The notes: a model not told the origin generated them from the letters alone. Positions 28,749-38,045 are shown, counted from the stretch's first letter. The stretch: DNA of 64,000 nucleotides from Ardenticatena maritima (GCF_001306175.1 NZ_LGKN01000009.1:310001-374000); one strand, 5' to 3'. Program-made: numbers and translations.

Positions 28749-29951
28749 TTATGCGCCCAGGTACTCAACAATAGCGGCGATGCCCTGCCCACCGCCAATG
28801 CACATTGTCGCCAGCCCGTACCGTCCACCACGCTCACGCAGTTCATAGAGCGCCGTCAGCGTCACACGCGCTCCCGTTGCACCCAGCGGGTGCCCAATGC
28901 TGATACCGCCCCCATTGGGGTTGGTCTTCTCACGGTCTAACCCCAATTCACGCTCGACGGCGAGGTATTGCGTGGCAAACGCCTCGTTGACTTCGACCAC
29001 GTCCATCTGGTCGAGCGTCAGGCCGGCGCGTTCAAGCGCCATCTTGGACGCGGGCACAGGCCCCATGCCCATGTAGGCGGGGTCAACGCCGGCGGTGCCC
29101 CAACTCACCAGCCGCCCCAACGGTTTCAGCCCATGCGCCTGCGCCGCTTCCCAGGTGGTGAGCACGAGCATGCAGGCGGCGTCGTTCATGCCGCTGGCGT
29201 TCCCCGCCGTCACGCGGCCGTTTTCGCGGAAGCGGGCGGGCAAGCGCGCCAACTTTTCAAGCGACGTATCGGGGCGAATGTGCTCGTCGTGTTCCACCAG
29301 CACGGGACGCCCCTTGCGGTCACGTACTTCCACCGGCACAATCTCCTTCGCCAAACGCCCCGACTCGCGCGCGGCGGCGGCGCGCTGATGGCTGAGCAGG
29401 GCGAATTCGTCGGCTTCTTCGCGCGTGATACCATACTTCTCGGCGACGTTTTCGGCGGTATCGGCCATTGCGCAGCCGCAGTAGTAATCGGTGAGCGCCG
29501 CCCAGAGCATATCTTCAACCTGCGCGGCGTCGAGTTTCCAGCCTTCGCGCACACCGCGCAAGGCGTAGGGCGACATGCTCATGTTCTCAGCGCCCCCAGC
29601 CAGCACAAAAGTGGCTTCTCCCAGCATGAGGGCTTTCGCCCCCTGCACAATCGCCTCCTGCCCGGAGCCGCACAAGCGGTTGACGGTGAGCGCCGGTGTT
29701 TCAATCGGCACGCCGGCTTTCAAGCCCACATGCCGCGCAATGTAGGCGGTGTCACGGGCGCTTTGGATGACGTTGCCCACGAAGACCGCATCAATCGCAT
29801 CGGCGGGGACGCCGCTCCGTTCAAGGGCGGCGCGTGCGGCAATAGCGCCCAAATCGGTGGGGGTTATGCTGCGCAGTGAACCGAGGAATGTGCCCACGGG
29901 GGTACGCGCCCCATCAAGAATCACGATATCTTTGGGATTGAGCGACGGCAT
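28749..29951 (-). CDS. Acetyl-CoA C-acetyltransferase (thiolase)
   Basis: Thiolase of 400 residues, start at 29951 with GGAGG upstream. It catalyses reversible acetyl-CoA condensation or beta-ketoacyl-CoA thiolysis. The nucleophilic Cys lies in NRLCGSGQEAIVQGA (about 90), and the other signatures are NGGGISIGHPLGATGARV and CIGGGQGIAAI. A longer in-frame ORF upstream is an antisense shadow of the STAND gene start. Whether it is biosynthetic or degradative is not decidable; no other beta-oxidation gene is adjacent. Confidence 0.95.
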   Translation of the reverse strand: MPSLNPKDIVILDGARTPVGTFLGSLRSITPTDLGAIAARAALERSGVPADAIDAVFVGNVIQSARDTAYIARHVGLKAGVPIETPALTVNRLCGSGQEAIVQGAKALMLGEATFVLAGGAENMSMSPYALRGVREGWKLDAAQVEDMLWAALTDYYCGCAMADTAENVAEKYGITREEADEFALLSHQRAAAARESGRLAKEIVPVEVRDRKGRPVLVEHDEHIRPDTSLEKLARLPARFRENGRVTAGNASGMNDAACMLVLTTWEAAQAHGLKPLGRLVSWGTAGVDPAYMGMGPVPASKMALERAGLTLDQMDVVEVNEAFATQYLAVERELGLDREKTNPNGGGISIGHPLGATGARVTLTALYELRERGGRYGLATMCIGGGQGIAAIVEYLGA

Positions 29952-29993
29952 TGTCCGAGCCTCCTTTTTTGAATTGGCGTTTGGTGCGGGGCG

Positions 29994-29999
29994 ATTATA
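29994..29999 (-). promoter_or_regulatory. -10 element of the thiolase gene
   Basis: Minus-strand TATAAT at 29999-29994, 42 bp before the start. No clear -35 was found at 16-18 bp spacing. Confidence 0.4.
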
Positions 30000-30054
30000 G
30001 CCCGAGGCGGCAAATTGCAGAATAGCCCACCAGCGCCCACCGGCAATGGTTTTC

Positions 30055-30083
30055 TTCACGCAATACAACCGTTTTGTTATACT
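30055..30083 (+). promoter_or_regulatory. Promoter of the STAND/WD40 gene
   Basis: TTCACG (30055-30060), 17-bp spacer, TATACT (30078-30083), 37 bp upstream of the ATG at 30121. Confidence 0.55.
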
Positions 30084-30120
30084 TGTGAGGGAGTCAGTGA
30101 AGAAAAAGGAGTACTTGGTG

Positions 30121-33100
30121 ATGAACGACGCACGCCTGCGCCAGGTCTTGGAGCGTTTGCAAAGCGGAACCCTCTCACCGGACGACCTCAATGTCCTGCG
30201 CGAGGCACTCCGCACCGGCCATCTGCGTATCGCCACTGGTGAGCGCGCTGTGGACATCGGCGGCAGCGCGGACGGCGCGGTCATCGTGACCGGCGACAAC
30301 AACATCGTGCGGCTGGACGCCCACCGCCGCGCGCACCTGGAGCGCCTGCTGGCCGCGCCCATCCACAACGTGCCGTCCCTGCCCGACCACTACATCCCGC
30401 GTGAGGAATTTCTGCCCCCCCTGCGGGAAGCCCTGCTGCGCAGCGACGCCACCCCTCTGGGCATCATCGGCGTGCAGGGCATGGGCGGCATCGGCAAGAG
30501 CGTGCTGGCCGCCGCCCTGGCGCGCGACCTGCAGGTGCAGGCCGCCTTCCCCGACGGCGTCATCTGGCTGGAGATGGGGCGCGAGCCGGAACTCACCGCC
30601 CGCCAGGAGGACCTTTACCTGATCCTGACAGGCGAACGCGAAAACTTCAAAGACCCCGCCCAGGGGCGTCTCTTCCTGGCCCCCGCCTTGCAGGAGAAGG
30701 CCTGCCTGGTCATCCTGGACGATGTTTGGGAACTGCCCCACGCGGAAGCCTTCCCTCTGGACCTGGAAGGGATGCGAGCGCGTTTCCTGCTCACCACCCG
30801 CAACGCGGAGATCTTGCAGGCCCTGCAGGCGCAGCCCTTCACCCTGGACGTGCTGACCGAAGAACAGGCCCTGGCCCTGTTGGCCGCCTGGGCCGGGCAG
30901 CAGGTGGAAGACCTGCCCCCCGCCGCCCGCGAAGTGGCCACGGAATGCGGCTACCTGCCTCTGGCCATGGCCATGGTGGGCGCCTTCGTGCGCCAAAATC
31001 CCGAAAGTTGGGAACGCGCCCTGCGCCGCCTGCGCAAGGCTGACCTGGAGAAACTCCGCCGCCTTTTCCCCGGCTACGAACACCCCACCCTGCTGGCGGC
31101 CCTGGAAGTGAGCGTGGCGGCGCTGCCAAAATGGGCGCACGACCGCTACCTGGACCTGGCCGTCTTCCCCGAGGATGAGGCCATCCCCCTGGACGTGCTG
31201 GCCGCCTTCTGGGAACCCCGCGACCTGGATGAAGACGATGTGCTCGACCTGGCCGAGACCTTTGTGAACCGCTCCCTGGCCCGCTGGGAAGAACAAGGCC
31301 GCGCCCTGCGCCTGCACGACCTGCAGCACGACTACCTGCGCGCCGTGCAGAAAGAGCACCTGCCAGACCTGCACCGCCGCTTCCTGCTGGCCTGCGCCCA
31401 AAGTTTGCTGGGCGTTCAGGCCGAGGCATTGGCGGGCCTGCCCTGGCACCGGCTGCCCAACGAGCCCCGCTACCTCTGGCGGCGATTAGTGTACCACCTG
31501 CTGGAAATTCCGGACTGGGACGCGCTCTACCGCCTGCTGACCGACTTTGACTATCTGGAAGCCCGCTGCCGAGCCGACTCGGTCTTCGACCTGGAAGCCG
31601 ATTACCGCCTGGCCCTGGCCCGCTGGCCCCAGGCGGAGGCCAAACGCCGCGAGGTGCTGGCCACCTTTGAAGAGCGCCTGCGCCTGGAAGACCACCGCAT
31701 CGCCATGGCCCCCGAATGGCTCTTCCCGGCCTTTTACAACCACCTCACTTGGTTGGACGCGCCCGACGGCCCCCTGCACGCCCTGTGCGAGGCCGCGGCC
31801 GGAAAGCGCCGGAACTGGCTGCGCTCGGTGCAGGACCCGCGGCCCCAGCCCCCGCCCTGGCTCCGCTCCCTCGAAGGCCACACCAGACCTGTGCGGGCCG
31901 TGGCGGTCAGCCCCGACGGCCGCACCATCGTCAGCGGCTCCTCCGACCACACCGTCAAGGTCTGGGACGCCCACTCCGGCCAACTCATCCGCTCCCTCGA
32001 AGGCCACACCAGACCTGTGCGGGCCGTGGCGGTCAGCCCCGACGGCCGCACCATCGTCAGCGGCTCCTCCGACCACACCGTCAAGGTCTGGGACGCCCAC
32101 TCCGGCCAACTCATCCGCTCCCTCGAAGGCCACACCTGGTCAGTGAACGCCGTGGCGGTCAGCCCCGACGGCCGCACCATCGTCAGCGGCTCCTGGGATC
32201 ACACGGTGAAGGTCTGGGACGCCCACTCCGGCCAACTCATCCGCTCCCTCGAAGGCCACACCGATGCCGTGCAGGCCGTGGCGGTCAGCCCCGACGGCCG
32301 CACCATCGTCAGCGGCTCCTGGGATCACACGGTCAAGGTCTGGGACGCCCACTCCGGCCAACTCATCCGCTCCCTCGAAGGCCACACCAGACCTGTGCGG
32401 GCCGTGGCGGTCAGCCCCGACGGCCGCACCATCGTCAGCGGCTCCTGGGATCACACGGTGAAGGTCTGGGACGCCCAATCCGGCCAACTCATCCGCTCCC
32501 TCGAAGGCCACACCGATGCCGTGCAGGCCGTGGCCGTCAGCCCCGACGGCCGCACCATCGTCAGCGGCTCCGATGACCGCACCGTCAAGGTCTGGGACGC
32601 CCAATCCGGCCAACTGCTGCGCTCCCTGGAAGGCCACACCAATTGGGTGCTGGCCGTGGCGGTCAGCCCCGACGGCCGCACGGTCGTCAGCGGCTCCGAC
32701 GACTGCACCGTCAAGGTCTGGGACGCCCACTCCGGCCAACTCCTCCGCTCCCTGGAAGGCCACACGGATGAGGTGAACGCCGTGGCGGTCAGCCCCGACG
32801 GCCGCACCATCGTCAGCGGCTCCTGGGATCACACGGTCAAGGTCTGGGACGCCCACTCCGGCCAACTCATCCGCTCCCTCGAAGGCCACACCAGACCTGT
32901 GCGGGCCGTGGCGGTCAGCCCCGACGGCCGCACCATCGTCAGCGGCTCCTGGGATCACACGGTGAAGGTCTGGGACGCCCAATCCGGCCAACTCATCCGC
33001 TCCCTCGAAGGCCACACCGATGCCGTGCAGGCCGTGGCCGTCAGCCCCGACGGCCGCACCATCGTCAGCGGCTCCGATGACCGCACCGTCAAGGTCTGGG

Positions 33101-33489
33101 ACGCCCAATCCGGCCAACTGCTGCGCTCCCTGGAAGGCCACACCAATTGGGTGCTGGCCGTGGCGGTCAGCCCCGACGGCCGCACGGTCGTCAGCGGCTC
33201 CGACGACTGCACCGTCAAGGTCTGGGACGCCCACTCCGGCCAACTCCTCCGCTCCCTGGAAGGCCACACGGATGAGGTGAACGCCGTGGCGGTCAGCCCC
33301 GACGGCCGCACCATCGTCAGCGGCTCATCCGACCGCACGCTGCGCGCCTGGGACCTGGAACGCGGCGAATCCCGCGTGCTCTTCTGGAACGACGCGTCGA
33401 TCCCCTCCCTCGCCATCTCGCCCGACGGCCGCACCCTGGCCTGCGGGGACGGTCAAGGGCGGGTGTGGATTTTCGAATGGGTGCGCTAA
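30121..33489 (+). CDS. NB-ARC STAND ATPase with N-terminal adaptor-like region and WD40 propeller
   Basis: A 1122-residue signal-transduction ATPase. Start ATG 30121 has AAGGAG at 30106-30111. Layout: a short helical N-terminus with an RAVDIGGSADGAVIVTGDNN beta segment (1-80), resembling adaptor segments of conflict-type STAND proteins; NB-ARC with Walker A GVQGMGGIGKS (117-127), Walker B LVILDDVW (196-203) and GYLPLA (277-282); a helical arm; then twelve 42-residue WD repeats from residue 583 and a degenerate thirteenth. Repeats are near-identical in DNA, so recently amplified. Such proteins act as ligand-sensing switches, often in defence or cell death. No effector domain is visible in cis and no obvious partner is adjacent, so the role is inferred. 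Confidence 0.92.
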   Translation: MNDARLRQVLERLQSGTLSPDDLNVLREALRTGHLRIATGERAVDIGGSADGAVIVTGDNNIVRLDAHRRAHLERLLAAPIHNVPSLPDHYIPREEFLPPLREALLRSDATPLGIIGVQGMGGIGKSVLAAALARDLQVQAAFPDGVIWLEMGREPELTARQEDLYLILTGERENFKDPAQGRLFLAPALQEKACLVILDDVWELPHAEAFPLDLEGMRARFLLTTRNAEILQALQAQPFTLDVLTEEQALALLAAWAGQQVEDLPPAAREVATECGYLPLAMAMVGAFVRQNPESWERALRRLRKADLEKLRRLFPGYEHPTLLAALEVSVAALPKWAHDRYLDLAVFPEDEAIPLDVLAAFWEPRDLDEDDVLDLAETFVNRSLARWEEQGRALRLHDLQHDYLRAVQKEHLPDLHRRFLLACAQSLLGVQAEALAGLPWHRLPNEPRYLWRRLVYHLLEIPDWDALYRLLTDFDYLEARCRADSVFDLEADYRLALARWPQAEAKRREVLATFEERLRLEDHRIAMAPEWLFPAFYNHLTWLDAPDGPLHALCEAAAGKRRNWLRSVQDPRPQPPPWLRSLEGHTRPVRAVAVSPDGRTIVSGSSDHTVKVWDAHSGQLIRSLEGHTRPVRAVAVSPDGRTIVSGSSDHTVKVWDAHSGQLIRSLEGHTWSVNAVAVSPDGRTIVSGSWDHTVKVWDAHSGQLIRSLEGHTDAVQAVAVSPDGRTIVSGSWDHTVKVWDAHSGQLIRSLEGHTRPVRAVAVSPDGRTIVSGSWDHTVKVWDAQSGQLIRSLEGHTDAVQAVAVSPDGRTIVSGSDDRTVKVWDAQSGQLLRSLEGHTNWVLAVAVSPDGRTVVSGSDDCTVKVWDAHSGQLLRSLEGHTDEVNAVAVSPDGRTIVSGSWDHTVKVWDAHSGQLIRSLEGHTRPVRAVAVSPDGRTIVSGSWDHTVKVWDAQSGQLIRSLEGHTDAVQAVAVSPDGRTIVSGSDDRTVKVWDAQSGQLLRSLEGHTNWVLAVAVSPDGRTVVSGSDDCTVKVWDAHSGQLLRSLEGHTDEVNAVAVSPDGRTIVSGSSDRTLRAWDLERGESRVLFWNDASIPSLAISPDGRTLACGDGQGRVWIFEWVR
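31867..33378 (+). repeat. Twelve tandem 126-bp WD40-coding repeats
   Basis: Units start every 126 bp from 31867. Each encodes SLEGHT-xxVx-AVAVSPDG-RT.VSGS-xDxTVKVWDA-xSGQL.R. Differences concentrate at a few codons (RP/WS/DA/NW/DE after GHT; S/W/D and H/R/C before TVKVWD). Units 5-8 (32371-32874) and 9-12 (32875-33378) form a higher-order 504-bp duplication. Confidence 0.95.
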
Positions 33490-33497
33490 CGCCGGCG

Positions 33498-34601
33498 CTA
33501 CCTCGCCTGCACACGGCGCGCCCGCTCGCGCCCTTGCGCCGTCAGCGCCAAATGCCCGTTTTGGCGCACCACCAGCCCATCACGCAACGCCGCCTGGACA
33601 GACCGCTCCGCAAACGCCGGTGACCAGCCCAGTTCGCTCACCAGGTGCGCCAGCGTGTTTTCGGTGGCTTCGTCGGGGGTGCCCTCGTGGCGGCTCAGGT
33701 GTACCAGCAGCATATCCACGGCAAACCGCGCTCGGCGGCGGCGGCGCTGGAGCCAGCGCGCCACCACGCCCCGCTGCGGCGCCCCCACCAGCGCCAGCAG
33801 GAAACAGAACCCCGCCATCGCCGCCATCGAGCCGGCGATACTGCTGTCGAGCCAGCGCGCCAGCCAGTAGCCCCCCACCGCCGAAAGCGCACCAATGCCC
33901 GCCGCCAACCCCAGCATGACCGAGAGCCGGTCGGTGAGCAGGTACGCCGCCGCCGGCGGTGCAATCATCAACGCCACCACCAGCACCGAGCCGACATGGT
34001 CAAACGCGCCCACCGCCGTCACCGAGACGACGCTCATCAAGCCGTAGTGGATGAGGGTGGGCGAAAACCCCAGCGCCGCCGCCAGGCCGGGGTCGAAGGT
34101 GGCGAGTTTGAGTTCCTTGTAGAAAAGCAGCAGCAACAGAACGTTGAGCACCAAAATAGCCCCCATCGCCACCAATCCTCGCGGCAGGTCGAATCCGAAG
34201 AGTTCCATGCGGTTGAAAGGCGCAAACGCCAGTTCCCCCAACAAGACCGCGTCGGTATCCAGGTGGACGTTGTTGGCGTAGCGGTTGATGAGAATCACCC
34301 CCACACTGAACAGCGCCGGAAAAACCAGCCCGATGGCGGCGTCCGCCTTCACCAGGCGCGTGTTCAGCAAAGTTTCCACCAACCAGACGGTGAACAGACC
34401 GCTCAGCGCCGCCATCCCAATCACCACGGGGTGCGTGGTTTGCTCAACGAGGAAGAACCCCAGCACAATGCCCAGCAAAATGCTGTGGCTAATGGCGTCG
34501 CTCATCATTGCCATGCGGCGCAAGACCAGAAACGTCCCCGGAAGAGCGCAGGCCACCGCTACAATCACCGCCACAAGTTGAATTTCCAGTACCGGGTTCA
34601 T
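33498..34601 (-). CDS. Metal (Mn/Zn/Fe) ABC transporter permease with winged-helix tail
   Basis: A 367-residue ABC-3 family permease with about eight membrane helices (RRMAMMSDAISHSILLGIVLG and VGAFDHVGSVLVVALMIAPPAAAY are family landmarks). After residue about 280 a basic linker (RWLQRRRRRARFAV) leads to a soluble winged-helix-like domain (ENTLAHLVSELGWSPAFAER, then ALRDGLVVRQNGHLALTAQG) similar to DtxR/MntR-type DNA-binding folds. Overlaps the upstream permease by 4 bp (ATGA), showing translational coupling. It is the last gene of the importer operon. Confidence 0.92.
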   Translation of the reverse strand: MNPVLEIQLVAVIVAVACALPGTFLVLRRMAMMSDAISHSILLGIVLGFFLVEQTTHPVVIGMAALSGLFTVWLVETLLNTRLVKADAAIGLVFPALFSVGVILINRYANNVHLDTDAVLLGELAFAPFNRMELFGFDLPRGLVAMGAILVLNVLLLLLFYKELKLATFDPGLAAALGFSPTLIHYGLMSVVSVTAVGAFDHVGSVLVVALMIAPPAAAYLLTDRLSVMLGLAAGIGALSAVGGYWLARWLDSSIAGSMAAMAGFCFLLALVGAPQRGVVARWLQRRRRRARFAVDMLLVHLSRHEGTPDEATENTLAHLVSELGWSPAFAERSVQAALRDGLVVRQNGHLALTAQGRERARRVQAR

Positions 34602-35728
34602 GCTTCCCGCTCCTCTTGCCCTCGTTGTTGCACCACATCGCGCCCGCGCGCCGTCAACGCCCAGCGTTGCCCATTCGCCCGTTGCACCAAGCCTTCCTGT
34701 TCCAGCACATCCAGCGTGGGGCGCACATCACGCCCGCCCAGCGCCGCCCGGATAGCCGCTTCCTCGTGTGGGTGGTCAAACGTGGGGTGATGCGCCGCCA
34801 TGCTCGCCATCGCCGCCAGCACCGCCCGGCGGTGCACCTGCCGCCGCTGTTGCCGCCGCCGCCACCACTGCGCCACCATCCCCCGATGCGGGGCAAATGT
34901 GAGCGAAACCAGCACCAACACCGTCGCCACCACCACAATGGTGGGCCCTGTTGGCAAATTGGGCACGAAACTGCTGACCAGCGCCCCCACAACGCCGATG
35001 AACGCGCCAAACAGGCCGCCGAGCGTCACCATCAGCCCCAGTTTGTCGGTCCATTGGCGGGCCGCCGCTCCGGGCGCAACCAGCATGGCGCTCATCAGCA
35101 CCACACCCACCATCTGCAACCCCACCACCACCGCCAGCACAATGAGCGTGGTCAACAGCACATCCAGGCGGCGCGTGGGAAACCCCAGCGTCGCGGCATA
35201 GGCGGGGTCGAAACTGAGGAGTTTGAACTCCTTCCAGAAAAGCGCCACACACAACAGCCCCAGCATGCCCACCAGCGCCATCGTCGCCACATCTTCCATC
35301 ACCAGCGCCGCCGCCCGCCCGAAGAGGAACTTGTCCAGCCCGCTCTGGCTGGCGGGTCCCGTGCGCTGAACCCAGGTGAGCAACATCAACCCCACACCGA
35401 AAAAGACGGCCAGCACAATCCCCAGCGCGCTGTCTTCCTTGATGCGCGTTTCATGCGTGACGAACAGCACAAAGAGCACCCCCACCCAGCCGGCAATCAG
35501 CGCCCCCAGCATGAGCACGGGCATGGCTTTACTGCCGGTGAGGATGAACACCAGCACCACGCCGGGCAACGCCGCGTGGCTCATGGCGTCCCCCAACAGG
35601 GCTTGCCGCCGCAAAACGGCAAAGCAACTCAGCACACCGCTCACGACGCCGAACACCGCCGCCCCCAGCAAGACGGTGCGAATGGTGTAATCGCCCACGA
35701 CCAGCGCCAAAACATCCCCCCAATTCAT
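34598..35728 (-). CDS. Second metal ABC transporter permease with winged-helix tail
   Basis: A 376-residue ABC-3 family permease. The start at 35728 is chosen for the ATGA overlap with the ATPase stop. Family landmarks include [21 protein letters not shown] and [20 protein letters not shown]. The C-terminus again carries a basic linker ([20 protein letters not shown]) and a winged-helix-like domain ([27 protein letters not shown]). The two permeases probably form a heterodimer. Two tailed permeases in one importer suggest a conserved cytoplasmic sensor or regulatory module. Confidence 0.92.
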   Translation of the reverse strand: MNWGDVLALVVGDYTIRTVLLGAAVFGVVSGVLSCFAVLRRQALLGDAMSHAALPGVVLVFILTGSKAMPVLMLGALIAGWVGVLFVLFVTHETRIKEDSALGIVLAVFFGVGLMLLTWVQRTGPASQSGLDKFLFGRAAALVMEDVATMALVGMLGLLCVALFWKEFKLLSFDPAYAATLGFPTRRLDVLLTTLIVLAVVVGLQMVGVVLMSAMLVAPGAAARQWTDKLGLMVTLGGLFGAFIGVVGALVSSFVPNLPTGPTIVVVATVLVLVSLTFAPHRGMVAQWWRRRQQRRQVHRRAVLAAMASMAAHHPTFDHPHEEAAIRAALGGRDVRPTLDVLEQEGLVQRANGQRWALTARGRDVVQQRGQEEREA

Positions 35729-36513
35729 GTGCCCGCTCCTTCGTGCGTGTTTTCTTCTTCCAGCGCGAAGGAAAGCCACTCCATGCGCCCGCCATACGTG
35801 CGGCGCAGATTTTCGGGCGTAAAGACCTCATCCACTGGCCCCGAAGCAATGGCGCGCACATTCAGCAGCAAAGCCCAGTCAAAATACTCGCGCACGGTTT
35901 CAAGGTCGTGATGGACCACCACAACCGTGCGCCCGGCGGCGCGCAGTTCGCGCAGAACATTGACGATGGCTTTTTCCGTCGTGGCGTCCACGCCCTGAAA
36001 CGGCTCATCCATGAGGTAGATTCGCGCATCCTGCACCAGGGCGCGCGCCAGAAAAACGCGCTGTTGTTGCCCCCCCGACAACTGGCTGATTTGCCGCCCG
36101 GCAAACGCTTCCATGCCCACTTTGCGCAAGGCGTCCATCGCCAACTCGCGGTCGCGCCGTCCGGGCCGCCGAATCCAGCCCAAATGTCCGTAGCGCCCCA
36201 TCATCACCACATCGAGCACGTTGGTGGGGAAATCCCAATCCACGCTCCCCCGTTGCGGCACATACGCCACCAGGCGGCGCTGTTCGCGGTAGGGTTTGCC
36301 GTAAATCAGCACGCGCCCGGCGGCGGGCTCAACCAGCCCCAAAATTGTTTTGATGAGCGTGCTCTTGCCCGCGCCGTTGGGGCCCACAATCGCCATCAGC
36401 ACGCCTTCGGGCACGGCGAGGTCAACATCCCAGAGCACAGGCTCTTCGGCATACGCCACGGTCAAGTCTTCAACAAGAATCGGACACGTTTCAGGGTGTT
36501 GAATGTTCAACAT
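35725..36513 (-). CDS. Metal ABC transporter ATP-binding protein
   Basis: A 262-residue ATPase subunit of the importer. The start at 36513 has AGGAGC upstream. Walker A is [15 protein letters not shown], the signature motif is [18 protein letters not shown], Walker B is [12 protein letters not shown], and the H-loop follows in [14 protein letters not shown]. It couples ATP hydrolysis to cation uptake by the two permeases. Its 5' end overlaps the binding-protein gene by 23 bp and its 3' end overlaps the next permease by 4 bp. Confidence 0.95.
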   Translation of the reverse strand: MLNIQHPETCPILVEDLTVAYAEEPVLWDVDLAVPEGVLMAIVGPNGAGKSTLIKTILGLVEPAAGRVLIYGKPYREQRRLVAYVPQRGSVDWDFPTNVLDVVMMGRYGHLGWIRRPGRRDRELAMDALRKVGMEAFAGRQISQLSGGQQQRVFLARALVQDARIYLMDEPFQGVDATTEKAIVNVLRELRAAGRTVVVVHHDLETVREYFDWALLLNVRAIASGPVDEVFTPENLRRTYGGRMEWLSFALEEENTHEGAGT

Positions 36514-37474
36514 AGGGTGCTCCTGTGGTTCTGTTGCCAAGTAAACCGTCCACAATCGTGTCAATGTTATGCTTCATCATGCCTTCATACGTTCCCGCAG
36601 GCGTATCGGGGTCGCCCAGAGAATCCGAAAAGAGTTCGCCGCCGATAACGACGGTATGCCCACGCGCCTGCGCCCCCGACACAATCGCCTCGATGACATC
36701 GGGCGGCACACTGCTTTCCACGAAGATGGCGCGGATACGGCGCGACACCACCAGGTCAATCGTGCGGCGAATGTCGGCAATCCCCGCCTCGGAGGTGGTG
36801 CTAATCCCCTGCGGCGCAAACACCTCAAAGCCATAGGCGCGCCCGAAGTACTGAAACGCATCATGCGCCGTCACCAGAACGCGCTGCTCAGGCGGCACCT
36901 CTTCGGCACGCGCCCGAATGTAGGCATCCAGCGCATCCAGCCGCTGCAAATAGGCGTCCGCCCGCGTGCGGTAGGTCTCGGCCTGCGCGGGGTCAACGTC
37001 AACAAGCGTATCCCGAATACGCTCGACGACGTAGCGCCACAACTGCACATCCATCCAGATATGCGGGTCGGGTTGATCGGGGTACTGCGGCGACGCCAAC
37101 AGCAACTCACGCGGGACGGCTTCGCCAACCGCCACGGTGGGGGTGTATTTGTTCATCTGCTCGAAAATGTCCACCATACGCGCTTCCAGGTGCAAACCGT
37201 TGTAGAAAATCACATCCGCGCTCAAAATGCGATGGACATCCCCCTCACTGGCTTTGTAGAGGTGGGGGTCAACGCCCGGCCCCATCAGCGCCACAACCTG
37301 CACGGCGTCCCCCCCAACCTGGCGCACCGCGTCGGCAATCATGCCGGTTGTCGCCACCACACGCAGCCGCCCATCATCCACAAACACAGCAGCGCGCGAC
37401 GGCGTGCACGCCCCCAGGAAGACCAGCACCACAAGCACCAGACTGAACATGACCCATCGTTGCCGCCGAGGCAT
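36491..37474 (-). CDS. TroA/ZnuA-family metal-binding lipoprotein of the ABC importer
   Basis: A 327-residue solute-binding lipoprotein. The signal peptide ends in a lipobox (LVFLGAC, Cys near residue 22). Cluster A-I landmarks: [31 protein letters not shown] with a His ligand, [13 protein letters not shown] with a second His, [19 protein letters not shown] with another His, and a final acidic ligand region. The His-rich loop of ZnuA is absent, which favours Mn or Fe over Zn as substrate; this is inference. First gene of the operon, with a palindromic operator upstream. Confidence 0.93.
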   Translation of the reverse strand: MPRRQRWVMFSLVLVVLVFLGACTPSRAAVFVDDGRLRVVATTGMIADAVRQVGGDAVQVVALMGPGVDPHLYKASEGDVHRILSADVIFYNGLHLEARMVDIFEQMNKYTPTVAVGEAVPRELLLASPQYPDQPDPHIWMDVQLWRYVVERIRDTLVDVDPAQAETYRTRADAYLQRLDALDAYIRARAEEVPPEQRVLVTAHDAFQYFGRAYGFEVFAPQGISTTSEAGIADIRRTIDLVVSRRIRAIFVESSVPPDVIEAIVSGAQARGHTVVIGGELFSDSLGDPDTPAGTYEGMMKHNIDTIVDGLLGNRTTGAPYVEHSTP

Positions 37475-37495
37475 AGATGACGCTCCCTTTCAAGA

Positions 37496-37550
37496 ATTTT
37501 TAGCCTTGGCTAAAAATGTATCAGGGGCGGAAAATTTAGTCAAATCTAAA
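37496..37550 (-). promoter_or_regulatory. Promoter and two palindromic operators of the metal-importer operon
   Basis: On the minus strand: -35 TTGACT (37543-37538), 17-bp spacer, -10 TACATT (37520-37515). A perfect 22-bp palindrome, ATTTTTAGCC-TT-GGCTAAAAAT (37496-37517), overlaps the -10. A second inverted repeat TTTAG-N6-CTAAA (37535-37550) covers the -35. This looks like metal-dependent repression by a DtxR/MntR-family protein. The promoter calls are moderate; the palindromes are directly seen. Confidence 0.7.
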
Positions 37551-37697
37551 ACACAGCCCGACGGTTGGCGTCCAGACGCCTCTTTTTGAATTTCCAACCG
37601 CCCACTGTTAGGCGCGTGGAGTCTCTTGGGGTATAATCAAGCCAAAGGATCTTTGGAGGCACGCCCGTCAGAGGCGTCATTTTAGGAGAAAGGTATC

Positions 37698-37955
37698 ATG
37701 CCGCGACTACTGGAAGTAAAGCCTTTGAAAGGCTATCGGTTATGGCTGAAGTATGAGGATGGGATAGAAGGCGTTGTAGACCTTTCCGACCTGGTAGGAA
37801 AGGGTGTGTTTGCGTTGTGGGAAGATGAGGAACGTTTTCAGCAAGTGCAGATAGGAGACGGGGGAGAGTTGGTATGGAGTGACGAGGTAGACGTATGCCC
37901 CGACGCGCTCTATCTTCAGATAACCGGAAAACAGCCTGAAATTGCCCCCTCTTGA
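37698..37955 (+). CDS. DUF2442 protein
   Basis: An 85-residue protein matching the DUF2442 family: MPRLLEVKPLKGYRLWLKYE, a DGIEGVVDLSDLVGKGVF core and the SDEVDVCPDALYLQ ending. Relatives are often encoded beside DUF4160 partners in toxin-antitoxin-like pairs, but no DUF4160 gene is seen here. AGGAGAAAGG precedes the ATG. A TATAAT at 37632-37637 is a likely -10. Function unknown. Confidence 0.8.
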   Translation: MPRLLEVKPLKGYRLWLKYEDGIEGVVDLSDLVGKGVFALWEDEERFQQVQIGDGGELVWSDEVDVCPDALYLQITGKQPEIAPS

Positions 37956-38045
37956 CGAACACCGCGTGTAGCGAACCGGTTTCGCCAACCGCTCACGCAA
38001 TAGTTTGGCATGCCACCACAGGCAACCGAAAAAGTGAGGCTTCTC

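Noticed and set aside
28749-30368. Extended thiolase ORF with 139 additional N-terminal codons
   Set aside because: The extra part is antisense to the STAND gene start; the ATG at 29951 has a GGAGG site and begins the thiolase fold.
32140-33267. 375-codon minus-strand repeat ORF across the WD40 region
   Set aside because: Every WD unit gives the same antisense read; no independent start signals.
37561-37590. Hairpin GGCGT-CCAG-ACGCC followed by TCTTTTTG, as a terminator
   Set aside because: No plus-strand gene precedes it, so a terminator role has nothing to terminate; it may be chance or a relic.
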